Source of the DNA: Planctomycetota bacterium
GTDB taxonomy: Bacteria; Planctomycetota; Phycisphaerae; WQYP01
Assembly: GCA_021827645.1 (NCBI GenBank)
Contig: JAKAVA010000103.1
Coordinates: 22,382-86,381 of the forward strand
DNA length: 64,000 nt
Direction of reading: 5' to 3'
Shown here: piece after piece, positions 9,007 to 18,380 of the stretch
How positions within the stretch are numbered: the stretch's first letter is position 1
Layout: every line of letters starts with the position of its first letter
Position numbers and translations under genes: made by a program
Notes under the pieces: generated by a model
What the model saw: only the letters and a program-made list of their open reading frames with translations
Databases searched by the model: none
Told to the model about the DNA's origin: nothing

Positions 9007-9861
9007 ATGGCAACACTCTACGAACATGAATTTAACCATGGTGATCCGACTGCGCGCGACATGTGGCGGGTTTTCCGGATCATGGCGGAATTTGTCGAGG
9101 GCTTTGAGCAGCTTTCAGATCTCGGTGCGGCTGTAACCATATTCGGCTCGGCCCGCACACCGCGCCACGATCCGCTTTACAAAAAGGCCCGCGTCTTGGC
9201 TGCCCTGCTGGCCCGTAAGCAATTCGCCATTATTACGGGAGGTGGGCCGGGCATCATGGAGGCGGCTAATTCGGGTGCGAAGGATGCGGGTGGCGTTTCC
9301 GTCGGGCTCAACATCAGCCTGCCGCATGAGCAGAGTGCCAATCCATACCAGACCATCGCCGTCAATCACCACTATTTCTTCGTCCGCAAGACCATGTTTG
9401 TGAAATACAGCCATGCGATTGTATGTTTCCCCGGTGGCTATGGCACCATGGATGAATTTTTTGAACTTCTCACGCTGATTCAAACCATGAAGATTGATCC
9501 GCGCCCGGTGGTATTGATCGGCAAATCCTATTGGACCGGGCTGATCCGCTGGCTCCGCGGAACCATGCTGAGCAAATATAAAAATATTTCGGCTGAGGAT
9601 CTGCGTATTTTTCGTCTGACCGACGATCCGCATGAAGCCTGTGACATGATTACACAGGCGGAGACAGGCCGCTGTTACTATCCTCCGTCGAGCGGTTTTT
9701 CGGGAATTTCGCGGAGTCGCCAGCTTTCGCCTGAGGGCACGCGATTCGGTGTGGCACCGAAAATCAGCAACGAGACCATCGAACAACCCGCCCTGCCGGA
9801 CGGAAATAATACCGACACCAGACGGGTCAAAGCCGGACGCCAGCGGCGGCACCGCGGATAA
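9007..9861 (+). CDS. LOG family protein (TIGR00730/YgdH-like)
   Basis: Rossmann-fold protein of the lysine decarboxylase-like/LOG family, whose characterised members cleave ribose 5-phosphate from nucleoside monophosphates or from cytokinin nucleotides. Signature motifs are GGGPGIMEAAN and CFPGGYGTMDEFFE. It has about 284 residues; the last 60 are low in complexity, rich in Arg and Pro, and unconserved-looking. The ATG at 9007 follows an AAGGCGG-like sequence. The in vivo substrate cannot be told from the sequence. Confidence 0.85.
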   Translation: MATLYEHEFNHGDPTARDMWRVFRIMAEFVEGFEQLSDLGAAVTIFGSARTPRHDPLYKKARVLAALLARKQFAIITGGGPGIMEAANSGAKDAGGVSVGLNISLPHEQSANPYQTIAVNHHYFFVRKTMFVKYSHAIVCFPGGYGTMDEFFELLTLIQTMKIDPRPVVLIGKSYWTGLIRWLRGTMLSKYKNISAEDLRIFRLTDDPHEACDMITQAETGRCYYPPSSGFSGISRSRQLSPEGTRFGVAPKISNETIEQPALPDGNNTDTRRVKAGRQRRHRG

Positions 9862-9995
9862 GTCACCACCATCTTCCAACTTCAGTCATTGCATTTGGCC
9901 GCATGCCGGGCATTCATGTTCTTTTCATGCTCTCACCGTAGGCTGACTATTGGCATGCAGGATTCGTCCAGAGTGCCGGATGCACAAGGAGATTC

Positions 9996-10724
9996 ATGAT
10001 GATCCGCCCGCTGCCCCTGCTGATCGGGCTTTTGGCGACCGTTGCGATGGGTAACCCGTTGCCCCGAAACGGTGAATACGTAGATTTCGGCGTTAAGTCG
10101 CATGCGACTTTGAATCGCGACGCTACCGCGCCCGTGCCGCTTTCAGCGTCCCCAACATTTCGTAATAAACGGCCGGTCGTGATCGATCCGGGGCATGGAG
10201 GCAGAGATCCGGGCACCCATGGCCGCAATGAAGTAGATGAAAAAACGGTGACCTTGGCGGTTGGCCGCGATCTGGTTCCGTTGCTGCGAAAGGATCGAAT
10301 CCGGTTTATTCTCACCCGTGACCGGGATAGGTATGTAAGCCTCCAGCACCGGGCGGCAGTCGCCAACCAGACACACGCCGCATTGTTTGTGAGCCTCCAC
10401 TGTGACGAATACAGCCATCACAGCATGCACGGCTTCACGGTGATCTATGCGCAGGGCGCTTCCGCCGATTCCCGATTAGCGGCCGGACTCATCGCCGCCG
10501 GCCTCAAGCATGAGCACTTCTTCTGTCACGACGTGAGAGCCGAGGTCCGCCATCTGTATGTCTTGGACAATACGACGTGCCCTGCGGTGCTGGTGGAAAT
10601 GGGGTTCATGAGTGACCCACGCGATCTGAAGTATCTCTGCTCGCACGGCGGTCAGGTACGGCTGGCGAAGGGAATCGCCCGGGGCATCGCCGCTTATCTG
10701 CATGCGACGAGCCGGAGCAAATAA
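9996..10724 (+). CDS. N-acetylmuramoyl-L-alanine amidase (Amidase_3), exported
   Basis: Zinc amidase that cuts the bond between N-acetylmuramic acid and the peptide stem of peptidoglycan. An N-terminal signal peptide (MMIRPLPLLIGLLATVAMG) is followed by the catalytic domain: VIDPGHGGRDPG, then FVSLHCDEY and finally VLVEMGFMSD, which together supply the His-Glu-His-Glu pattern of the AmiA/AmiC fold. The 242-residue length means a single domain without SPOR, AMIN or LysM anchors. The ATG at 9996 has a good AAGGAG site six bases before it. Confidence 0.9.
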   Translation: MMIRPLPLLIGLLATVAMGNPLPRNGEYVDFGVKSHATLNRDATAPVPLSASPTFRNKRPVVIDPGHGGRDPGTHGRNEVDEKTVTLAVGRDLVPLLRKDRIRFILTRDRDRYVSLQHRAAVANQTHAALFVSLHCDEYSHHSMHGFTVIYAQGASADSRLAAGLIAAGLKHEHFFCHDVRAEVRHLYVLDNTTCPAVLVEMGFMSDPRDLKYLCSHGGQVRLAKGIARGIAAYLHATSRSK

Positions 10725-10818
10725 ATCGTTCATATGGCTTTCATGTTGGGCGATTATCGTGCTGATCATGGGCTTCGGGTGTTCCGAGGCCCCTTTGGAC
10801 ATTTTAAGGAGTATTCCC

Positions 10819-11202
10819 ATGCAACACATCTTTCCCAAACTTCTCGTAGCGGCCGGCATTCTGACGGTCGGTCTGGTGTCAACTTCCATGGCAGGCGCGC
10901 AGCCCGCGCTGCTCGGGAATGTGAGCCGAACGATGCAGTCTCCGTCGCGGCAGTTGGTGGCAGCCACAAGCTACCGTTACCTTCAACGGCTTGACAGTTT
11001 GGCCGGAAATTCACTCGCCAATTCAAAATGGGCTTACGTGTCCCCGGGACGGCATGGCGCCATGAGATTTGATCGTGATGGCGACCACGAGCATGAGCAT
11101 GGCGACCATCACGACCACGAGCATGAGCATGGCGACCATCACGGCCACGAGCATGAGCACGGTGACTATCACGGCCACGAGCACGGTGGCGACGGAGATT
11201 GA
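10819..11202 (+). CDS. Exported His-rich repeat protein, probable metal binder
   Basis: Protein of 127 residues with a signal peptide (MQHIFPKLLVAAGILTVGLVS) and a C-terminal tail built from 10-residue repeats of the type DHHGHEHEHG. His/Asp/Glu tails like this bind nickel, zinc, cobalt or copper. The start at 10819 follows AAGGAG in ttaaggagtattccc. The frame is open back to 10702, where it would add a hydrophobic stretch ending in a lipobox-like LIMGFGC; a lipoprotein form starting within the amidase gene is possible but less likely. It lies just upstream of a two-component system whose sensor loop is also His-rich, suggesting a shared role in metal sensing. Confidence 0.7.
   Translation: MQHIFPKLLVAAGILTVGLVSTSMAGAQPALLGNVSRTMQSPSRQLVAATSYRYLQRLDSLAGNSLANSKWAYVSPGRHGAMRFDRDGDHEHEHGDHHDHEHEHGDHHGHEHEHGDYHGHEHGGDGD
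11081..11190 (+). repeat. 30-bp tandem repeat encoding the His-rich tail
   Basis: About three and a half copies of a 30-base unit (gaccatcacggccacgagca...). Copies differ by single substitutions, for instance gaccatcacgac against gaccatcacggc, and the last copy is shortened. The unit keeps the reading frame, so copy number can change without breaking the gene. Confidence 0.85.
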
Positions 11203-11236
11203 ACCCGAAAACCGAAGCGGTAAACACTCCCTAACC

Positions 11237-11275
11237 CGCGCCGATCCTCCCTCAGGGCGGCGCGGCCCCTTTTTT
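11237..11275 (+). terminator. Rho-independent terminator after the His-rich gene
   Basis: The stem CGCGCCG/CGGCGCG surrounds a 14-base loop and is followed by GCCCC and six T. It separates the His-rich gene from the two-component operon that starts at 11343. Confidence 0.75.
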
Positions 11276-11342
11276 CTGTGCATATTGTTAGACTGTTCCC
11301 TGCATGGTTTAGAGTTGTTTATTGATTTGGTGGATTTGGCAC

Positions 11343-12017
11343 GTGCGCATCTTACTGGTTGAAGATTTCCGACCCCTTCGGGCATCGATAGCACAGGCAC
11401 TGCGCGAAGCGGGGTACGTTGTGGACGAAGCTGGCGGCGGCCGCATCGCCATCTGGTCGCTCGGCAGCCGACAAATCGATGTGGTGGTTTTGGATATTAT
11501 GCTGCCGAATGTTGATGGTTATGAGGTGCTCAAGAAAGCGCAGAGTCAACCCAATCCGCCAGCAGTGCTGATGCTGACCGCAAAGGATACTCTTGAGGAC
11601 CGGGTCAGAGGGCTGGATGCAGGTGCCGATGACTATCTTATAAAGCCCTTTGCACTGGAGGAATTGATGGCGCGTATTCGGACGTTGATCCGACGCCGCC
11701 ATCGGGTTGATTCCGCAGTCCTGAAGATTGGGCCGCTGACACTTGATATCAACGCCCGGCGAGTATACCGAGGCGAGATGGAGGTTGTGCTGAGCGCCAG
11801 TGAGTATGCCATATTCGAATATCTGGCGCTGCGTCGGGGGCAGGTTGTATCGCGAGCTGACATCTGGGATCACACGCATGGCGGCGATTCGCCCCCTGAA
11901 AGCAATGTGGTGGACGTATTTATCAAACTGCTTCGGAAAAAAATTGATTCAGCCGCCGGATGTCGAATGATCCATACGCGTCGGGGGCTTGGTTACGTGC
12001 TGGTAGCGCCGGAATGA
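11343..12017 (+). CDS. OmpR/PhoB-family response regulator
   Basis: Receiver domain (residues 1-115) with the acidic pocket in VEDF, the phosphoacceptor Asp in VVVLDIMLPNVDG, Thr in MLTAKD and Lys in DDYLIKPF. This is followed by a winged-helix DNA-binding domain ending TRRGLGYVL. It is most like CusR/CzcR/QseB-type regulators. The start is the GTG at 11343 (VRILLVEDF), since the track's opening adds seven unrelated residues. The stop codon overlaps the kinase start (ATGA), giving translational coupling. The His-rich exported protein directly upstream is a plausible target. Confidence 0.92.
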   Translation: MRILLVEDFRPLRASIAQALREAGYVVDEAGGGRIAIWSLGSRQIDVVVLDIMLPNVDGYEVLKKAQSQPNPPAVLMLTAKDTLEDRVRGLDAGADDYLIKPFALEELMARIRTLIRRRHRVDSAVLKIGPLTLDINARRVYRGEMEVVLSASEYAIFEYLALRRGQVVSRADIWDHTHGGDSPPESNVVDVFIKLLRKKIDSAAGCRMIHTRRGLGYVLVAPE

Positions 12018-13609
12018 AATACTCGTTGCGAATCCGGCTGACGCTCTCCTGTGCCATCGCGATTGCCGTTCTTCTCGCGGGGCTCGGGGTGACGCTTTAT
12101 GTCAGTCTGCGGGGAGCATTTGTGTCGCGATTCGACTTATCGATGCGATCGCGGGCCGTACTCCTGATCAACTCGATTGATTGGGATGCCCGCCAAGGTA
12201 TTCATCTGAGTGAAGATTCGCCTCATAGTGCGGGGCTTTCGGGACTGGATCTGCCGCGCTATTACCAGATATGGACACGTCACGGTCAGCCTCTGCTTGT
12301 CGCTGGCGCACTGCACGGTCACCAACTCCGATTCGACGCGCATCCCTCGCACGGTGGTTCATTCCTGCATGTGAAGTTTTTCAAACATCGTGCGGCCCGC
12401 GAGTATATTTTTCAGATAGCCCGCAAGCCGGATGATGACGACCAGCATGGACAACATCAGCACGGTCGGCAGGATCCCGGGCCCAGCCATCATTTGGCTC
12501 CTGCTCGGCCCACCTCTGATCACCGGGACGTTGAGCCGCATCATCCCGACCGGGACAAGCTTCGGCACTACATTATTGCGGTTGCCAAGTCGACCGGCGA
12601 ACTGGATGCGGCTCTCGATAGCCTTGGATGGTCGTTAATCATCGCGTGTTCGGCGGCTACGCTGCTATCCGCAGCGGTCATGTGGCATCTGCTGGAACGG
12701 GGATTCAGATCGGTCGACAAGGTGGCGGACGCCATCACGCGTGTCGGTACGAAGGACCTGAGCGACCGGGTAGCCATCGCCGATGCCCCGGAGGAACTCC
12801 GGCCAATTATCGACCGATTGAATCAGCTCCTGCAGAGGGTTGAGGATACGGTCAATCGCGAAAAAGCACTGACGGCGGACATTGCACATGAATTGCGAAC
12901 GCCGCTGGCGGGCATGCGGGCTGCGACGGAATTGGCGGTATCACGTCCACGTGAGGCGGAAGAATATCGGCGAATTTTTCGGGATGTGCTGGCCAGTGAA
13001 ATGCAAATGCAGCAATTGGTTGAAAATCTACTGGTGCTGGCGCGTCTGGAGGCACACGAAGCCCGAACTTATCCGCTTGATGAATGCGACTGTACCGCGA
13101 TGATCCAGTGCCTGCTGGACGAGCGGTCGGCCGAAATTCACCAGCGTCACATCACCACACAAATTAAGCTGACCAATCCGGCGGTCATCAGGGCACCGAA
13201 GGAGTTGCTGCGCATCGTGCTGCGAAACGTCATCGATAATGCGGTTGCATATGTGAATGACGGCGGCACCATCAGCATCAGCAGTCATTTCAATTCACAA
13301 GCGTTCGTTCTGGAGATCGGGAATACCGGCAGCAAGATTCCGACGCGGGATGCCAACATGGTCTTTGAACGATTTTGGCGCGGTGATCATGCCCGCACCG
13401 GCTCGCATCGGCACAGCGGCTTGGGGCTCTCCATTGTCCGTCAAGCGGTGGAAAATATCGGCGGCATTGTCAGTGTCCGATCGGAGCAGGGGGAATGGTT
13501 TGAGCTTCGATTTGAATATCCGGCCAGCACCTCAGATGGCCACTCGGACCGCAGTAAAGTGCAAGAGGATGGGGAATCGAAAAACGGACGTACCTCCCGC
13601 CAATCTTGA
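12014..13609 (+). CDS. Sensor histidine kinase with His-rich periplasmic loop
   Basis: Membrane kinase of 531 residues. TM1 is at about 10-33, a periplasmic domain runs to about 205, TM2 is at about 208-230, followed by a HAMP region, the phosphoacceptor box DIAHELRTPLAG, the N box LRNVIDNAVAY and the G box HSGLGLSIV. The architecture matches CusS/QseC/TctE-type kinases. The periplasmic domain holds an unusual His/Asp-rich insert at about residues 138-187 (motifs DDQHGQHQHG, SHHLAP, EPHHPDRD). That insert suggests direct metal binding as the signal. The start at 12014 overlaps the regulator stop by four bases. Confidence 0.92.
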   Translation: MKYSLRIRLTLSCAIAIAVLLAGLGVTLYVSLRGAFVSRFDLSMRSRAVLLINSIDWDARQGIHLSEDSPHSAGLSGLDLPRYYQIWTRHGQPLLVAGALHGHQLRFDAHPSHGGSFLHVKFFKHRAAREYIFQIARKPDDDDQHGQHQHGRQDPGPSHHLAPARPTSDHRDVEPHHPDRDKLRHYIIAVAKSTGELDAALDSLGWSLIIACSAATLLSAAVMWHLLERGFRSVDKVADAITRVGTKDLSDRVAIADAPEELRPIIDRLNQLLQRVEDTVNREKALTADIAHELRTPLAGMRAATELAVSRPREAEEYRRIFRDVLASEMQMQQLVENLLVLARLEAHEARTYPLDECDCTAMIQCLLDERSAEIHQRHITTQIKLTNPAVIRAPKELLRIVLRNVIDNAVAYVNDGGTISISSHFNSQAFVLEIGNTGSKIPTRDANMVFERFWRGDHARTGSHRHSGLGLSIVRQAVENIGGIVSVRSEQGEWFELRFEYPASTSDGHSDRSKVQEDGESKNGRTSRQS

Positions 13610-13708
13610 ACATGCTTCGGGGCGGATTTATCGATCCAGAGTCGGGAAAAGAATCTGGCGTCATTGCCATGCATGCGGAAGCAATTGAAGATGTTATACT
13701 GAACGAGT

Positions 13709-13793
13709 CGCTAGGGGTGTCCCGCGGAGTGGCGGGACTGAGAATACACCCTTGGAACCTGACCCGGCTGGCACCGGCGTAGGGAATGCGATT
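13709..13793 (+). promoter_or_regulatory. TPP riboswitch (THI element) upstream of thiC
   Basis: All conserved blocks are present in order: aggggtgtcc, the P2/P3 core ctgaga, acacccttggaacctga, and the pyrophosphate arm ending in cggcgtagggaa. Thiamine pyrophosphate binding would turn off the thiC gene that begins 63 bases downstream. A TATACT hexamer at 13695-13700 may be the -10 element; no good -35 is seen. Confidence 0.96.
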
Positions 13794-13855
13794 CAATATC
13801 GTGATGTCGCATTTCCCTCATCCGGTTGTCAGACGCCAATTAAAGGAGCCGTTCA

Positions 13856-15574
13856 ATGATTCGCAGCGATGCAACGAAAAATCTTGTTACCCAATATGAA
13901 TTTGCGCGGGCCGGCATGATCACCCCCCAGATGGTCCGTGTAGCACAGCGTGAGGCCCAGACGCCCGAGTACATCCGGCAGGAGGTGGCCTGCGGTCGGC
14001 TGGTGATTCCCGCTAATATCCGCCATCTCGCCGGTGCCGGTGGTAAAACTGGGGTAAATTCTCCCATGGAGGTGGATTTCGGCCCGATTGAGGCGGTCGG
14101 TCATCCCGGAGCAACCGGTGACGCGGCACAGTTGTGGGTGAATCAAACGGTTGATCAGCGATGGGGAATTATTAACAATCCGGAGGCGTTCCGCGGGCGG
14201 TCGGCCCCGAAACGACTGGATCCGACAGGCATCGGCCGGATGATCAGCACGAAAATCAACGCGAACATCGGTGCATCGCCGGTGAGTTCCAACACTGCTG
14301 AAGAAGTCGAGAAACTCAAATGGGCGCAGAAATATGGGGCCGATACGCTTATGGATCTTTCCACCGGGGGAAATTTGGTGGAATGCCGACAGGCGATTAT
14401 CGACAACAGTACGATTCCGATCGGAACCGTTCCGATTTATTCGATGATCATCGGCCGCCGGATTGAAGACCTGAACTACGACATTATTCTGGCGGAAATT
14501 GAATGCCAGGCGCAGCAGGGCGTGGATTATTTCACCATTCATGCCGGCGTCTTGAAGGAACATCTGCCATTGGTAAAAAATCGCCTTACCGGCATTGTGA
14601 GTCGTGGCGGGAGCCTGCTGGCGAAATGGATGATCGTGCACAACAAGCAGAATCCGATGTACGAATTATTTGATGAAATATCCGCCATCATGCGGCAATA
14701 TGATGTGACGTATTCCCTGGGGGATGGTCTGCGGCCCGGTTGCTGCGCCGACGCCACCGATGCGGCCCAACTTGCGGAACTCAGAACGCTGGGTGAACTG
14801 GTGCACAGGGCCCGCGAGGCGGGTGTACAGGTGATGGTGGAAGGCCCGGGGCATGTACCGATGGATCAGATTGCGCTGAATATGCAGCTTGAGCAGCGGG
14901 TTTGTGACGACGCACCGTTTTACGTACTGGGGCCGCTGACGACGGATGTCTTTCCCGGGTATGACCATATCACCAGCGCCATCGGTGCGACCGAAGCGGC
15001 GCGGGCCGGAGCCGCGATGCTCTGCTATGTGACACCCAAGGAGCATGTCGGTCTGCCCAAGGCACAGGATGTCAAGGCGGGATGTATCGCCTATAAGATT
15101 GCCGCCCATGCCGGTGACATTGCCCGCGGCATCACCGGTGCACGACAATGGGATGATGACATGTCCAAGGCTCGGGCGGCGCTCAACTGGCCTAAGATGT
15201 TTGAACTGGCATTTGACGGGCACACCGCCCGAGCGCTTCATGATGAAGATCTCGAGGTTGATACCGATTTTTGTGCGATGTGCGGGCATGATTGGTGCTC
15301 CATGCGAATCAGCAAGGAGATTCAGGAGTTTGCCAGTGGAAAAGATGCGGCGTTTTTACCGGTTAAAACCGCTTCAAAATCGACAGGCGTTTCTGCCGAC
15401 GGATTAGAGCTGCTGAAACAGCGAGGCGTGCTTACGCAGGAAGAGATTCACAAGCTCGCCCATAAGGGTAAACCGATGGCGTGCCATTCGGATATCGTGC
15501 CGGATGAGGATACTGCAAAACTGGTGCAAATCACGGCGCTGGGTAAAACCACGGAGGAAATCCGCTCACGATAG
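13856..15574 (+). CDS. thiC: Phosphomethylpyrimidine synthase ThiC
   Basis: Radical SAM enzyme that rearranges aminoimidazole ribotide to HMP phosphate for thiamine synthesis. At 572 residues it is slightly short of the E. coli enzyme. Recognisable parts are [51 protein letters not shown] and the C-terminal atypical cluster motif [12 protein letters not shown] (CxxCxxxxC). ATG 13856 follows AAAGGAG. Expression is expected to be controlled by the TPP riboswitch just upstream. No other thi genes are nearby. Confidence 0.97.
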   Translation: MIRSDATKNLVTQYEFARAGMITPQMVRVAQREAQTPEYIRQEVACGRLVIPANIRHLAGAGGKTGVNSPMEVDFGPIEAVGHPGATGDAAQLWVNQTVDQRWGIINNPEAFRGRSAPKRLDPTGIGRMISTKINANIGASPVSSNTAEEVEKLKWAQKYGADTLMDLSTGGNLVECRQAIIDNSTIPIGTVPIYSMIIGRRIEDLNYDIILAEIECQAQQGVDYFTIHAGVLKEHLPLVKNRLTGIVSRGGSLLAKWMIVHNKQNPMYELFDEISAIMRQYDVTYSLGDGLRPGCCADATDAAQLAELRTLGELVHRAREAGVQVMVEGPGHVPMDQIALNMQLEQRVCDDAPFYVLGPLTTDVFPGYDHITSAIGATEAARAGAAMLCYVTPKEHVGLPKAQDVKAGCIAYKIAAHAGDIARGITGARQWDDDMSKARAALNWPKMFELAFDGHTARALHDEDLEVDTDFCAMCGHDWCSMRISKEIQEFASGKDAAFLPVKTASKSTGVSADGLELLKQRGVLTQEEIHKLAHKGKPMACHSDIVPDEDTAKLVQITALGKTTEEIRSR

Positions 15575-15616
15575 CCCCGCGATCTATATCGACGGATTAT
15601 CGAGGTGCGATTGGTT

Positions 15617-15898
15617 TTAATTCGACGGTGCGGTGTTGGATTTCGACTTACCGACAGCCTTACCCGCCCCGAGTGACGGTGAATGATCGTCACCCACCGG
15701 GCTTTGCCAATGCCCCCACATGAGGAAAAACCCAATGATGGCGGCTATGGTTGCGCCGGTGAGTTGGACGGTCCAATCCATGATCCCATGGGGTTTTGCG
15801 AGGTATCGAATACTTACGTAGAGGGTGGCCGCGAAAAAGGCCGCCGCCGTCGCCATCGATAATATTCCGCACACCCAGAATCGCGTTGAACTGCGCAT
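15617..15898 (-). CDS. Small two-helix membrane protein
   Basis: 93 residues. Two hydrophobic segments, at about 8-30 (CGILSMATAAAFFAATLYVSI) and about 43-63 (LTGATIAAIIGFFLMWG), are followed by a polar Ser/Lys-rich tail. I do not recognise the family; it resembles short uncharacterised membrane proteins. The start at 15898 follows GAGGGG, a site that lies in the last codons and spacer of the S41 protease gene ending at 15910, so it is very likely cotranscribed with the protease. Confidence 0.6.
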   Translation of the reverse strand: MRSSTRFWVCGILSMATAAAFFAATLYVSIRYLAKPHGIMDWTVQLTGATIAAIIGFFLMWGHWQSPVGDDHSPSLGAGKAVGKSKSNTAPSN

Positions 15899-15909
15899 AA
15901 ACCCCTCTA

Positions 15910-18126
15910 TCAGTTGCCTACAGCTTGCTGCAATAACGTCAGACGCATCATGGTGAGCGCCGTATCCAACTGCGTATCAAACGCCTCCTGTTTTATCGGC
16001 AGGGGGAGCTTTCCGCCATCGGCTTTTAGCGCCTTGGCTTTATCGGACGAATTGGGGATGATGTCCGCGTCCAACCAGGACTCTTGAAGGTCCAATAATT
16101 GCGCCGGCGAAAAGGGAACGGTGATATTGGGCTGCACGCCCCAGGTAGTGGCGTGTGGATTGCGCTGAACACATTCTCCGTCAGGGAGGTAGTAATGAGC
16201 AATTGTTAATTTGAGGATGGCATTGCCTTTCAATCCGATGGGATAAATATTCTGAACCGATCCTTTGCCATACGAGCGATGGCCAATGATCAATGCGCGG
16301 TGCCGATCATGCATGGAACCGCTGAATATCTCCGAGGCGCTGGCACTATCCTGATTGACCAGAACGATCATGGGAATGTCAGTCGGAACCAGCGGATGCG
16401 ATGTCGCATGCCAGGTTCGCTTGGGGCTTGTGCGCCCGTAAGTCGATAGGATAACACCGTTTTTAAGGAACATCCGGCACATCTGCAGGGCAATTTCCAG
16501 CAGGCCACCAGGATTGTAGCGCAGATCAACAATGATGCCGCGAACATGATGCCGAAGCAGATGATCAATGGCTCGCTTAAATTCTCTGGCGGTGTCACCT
16601 TCAAACTGGGTGACGCGGATGTAACCGATGCGCTGCCGGGGGTCGATCATAAATCGCCATCGTCCCGTTGCCGGGTTTCGCAAAAAGCCCGCGACGGAGT
16701 GTACTTCGATTTCCGCCCGCTTGAGATGAAACAGGAGCAGATGGGGCACACCGGCCCGGCGGATGCCGAGGGTTACCTTCGTACCGGGCCTGCCCATGAT
16801 TTTATGAATAACGGAATCGAGCGACATTCCAAGGATACTCTTGCCGTTTACCGTCGTGATGAGGTCGTTGGCCTCGATACCGGCACGATATGCAGGCGTC
16901 CCGTTGAGAGGGCTGATGACGCGGAGAAAGCCGTCATGTGGTTGAATCTGGATTCCCACGCCACCGAATTTTCCCTCCATCATCTTTTTAAATTCCGCGA
17001 CCTGATTAGGCCAAAAGACATCGGTGAAGGGATCCAGCGTACCGAGTGCACCATTGGTGAATTCTTTTACCATCACACCGGTCGGAATTTTAACCGTTTG
17101 CTTATCGGCGGAGAGGAGTTTACTCCAAATGGAGATCATTTGATCGGTATCGATCGATTGATGCCCTTGAGTGCGTTTAAGCAGATGGTTAATGGTATCG
17201 GTAAATCGCCGAACATCGGTAGCATTATTCAGGCGCGGGAATGTATCTGTCAGCATGGGTGTCTGGGGAAAAAGGCGTACCATTTTGAGACCGCCTGTAA
17301 GCAGTTGATGATAATTGAGGTTGAAGACCCAGCGATGTTCGGTCAAATCAAGGGCTTCAACGAGCAGGTCCTGATTGATCCCGCGGATGGATTTGTGCCA
17401 GTTGTGATAAGAGGGAGCGGTTTTTACGGTCGTGCTTTTCGGCGCCTTTTTTTGTCCGGGGATATGCGCACCAGAGGGAAGTACCGCCTCGTTTTTCTTG
17501 AGCAGGAACGATTCCTGCAACTTATAAAATTGTTTAGGGGTATATTCCGCCAGTAGAGTGGTTCGCCGCGTAACTTTTTGAAGCCGGTTGTAAAAACGCA
17601 TCGATATTTTGTACATCCGATTCAGTTGCGTGTAGAGTTCCAACGCATCGAGAAAGCGATTGGTACGCTCATATTCTGCGGCCTTACGGGCGGTGCGTTT
17701 AACAAGGTTGATCACCCAGGGTTTCTTTTTGAATGCCGGTTTATCGGTGCTCACCGCGTAGGCCGCAAGCATATGTTCGAATGCGAGAACGGGGTTTGCC
17801 TTGACCATTGTTTTTTTTGCCAGCGCGCACTGTTGTTGATAGGTTTTCGTCGCGAGAGCCGCCATAGAATTCATCTGCTTGAGATAACTGGTCAGCCAGT
17901 GGTGCAACTGAGCATCGGCCGGATCACCCTTTATCTCCGCATTTAGGTTCGCCAGTCCTTTGAGATTCTGCAGCATGACGAGATTCTGCGCCTTCTGCGC
18001 GAGCGCGGTGGTTTGAGGGGTAGCCGCCCGGGCCAGCAGAGTTGAAGCCATCATAGCGCCAAAAGCTGCGACAATGCATGTGAAATGTGATAACCCTGAT
18101 TTACGACATGGTGAGGTCTTATTCAT
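15910..18126 (-). CDS. Exported S41 C-terminal processing peptidase
   Basis: Tail-specific protease of the Prc/CtpA family that trims or degrades exported proteins. By residue: a signal peptide ending near ALARAA, an alpha-helical N-terminal region, a PDZ domain (FGGVGIQIQPHDGFLRVISPLNGTPAYRAG), and the catalytic core with Ser in NQDSASASEIF and Lys in YGKGSVQNIYP. The length of 738 residues fits bacterial Prc. ATG 18126 (MNKTSPCRKSG) is preferred to the track start 63 bases upstream, since it places a positively charged signal peptide at the N-terminus. Confidence 0.92.
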   Translation of the reverse strand: MNKTSPCRKSGLSHFTCIVAAFGAMMASTLLARAATPQTTALAQKAQNLVMLQNLKGLANLNAEIKGDPADAQLHHWLTSYLKQMNSMAALATKTYQQQCALAKKTMVKANPVLAFEHMLAAYAVSTDKPAFKKKPWVINLVKRTARKAAEYERTNRFLDALELYTQLNRMYKISMRFYNRLQKVTRRTTLLAEYTPKQFYKLQESFLLKKNEAVLPSGAHIPGQKKAPKSTTVKTAPSYHNWHKSIRGINQDLLVEALDLTEHRWVFNLNYHQLLTGGLKMVRLFPQTPMLTDTFPRLNNATDVRRFTDTINHLLKRTQGHQSIDTDQMISIWSKLLSADKQTVKIPTGVMVKEFTNGALGTLDPFTDVFWPNQVAEFKKMMEGKFGGVGIQIQPHDGFLRVISPLNGTPAYRAGIEANDLITTVNGKSILGMSLDSVIHKIMGRPGTKVTLGIRRAGVPHLLLFHLKRAEIEVHSVAGFLRNPATGRWRFMIDPRQRIGYIRVTQFEGDTAREFKRAIDHLLRHHVRGIIVDLRYNPGGLLEIALQMCRMFLKNGVILSTYGRTSPKRTWHATSHPLVPTDIPMIVLVNQDSASASEIFSGSMHDRHRALIIGHRSYGKGSVQNIYPIGLKGNAILKLTIAHYYLPDGECVQRNPHATTWGVQPNITVPFSPAQLLDLQESWLDADIIPNSSDKAKALKADGGKLPLPIKQEAFDTQLDTALTMMRLTLLQQAVGN

Positions 18127-18380
18127 CAAAACTGATTCCTGCTTCAACACGTTTCCACGGGGTGGTTCCTTTGTCAAACCCGCTGACACATTCTATACGG
18201 AATGTGCCGTGAAGTGTTTGCGGCAAAGTCGACTTATGGCGGCGATTCGGGTCTGCACCGATCCTGCGAACGGTATACCGCAGACCTGAGCGATTGATCG
18301 TGAGACTGGCGGGATTTAAGCATGTGGCGGAGTGGGGAGTTTTACGCAGGATGGAAATCGGAATTCACAGATTAAAAGCG

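Noticed and set aside
9115-9879. 254-residue minus-strand ORF opposite the LOG gene
   Set aside because: Shadow frame; the plus-strand protein has both LOG signature motifs.
11081-11190. Repeats considered as a CRISPR array
   Set aside because: The 30-base units are contiguous without spacers and stay in frame within a coding region.
16546-17556. 336-residue plus-strand ORF opposite the S41 protease
   Set aside because: It is an antisense shadow of a clear protease gene; its peptide has no family pattern and the opposite frame has catalytic motifs.
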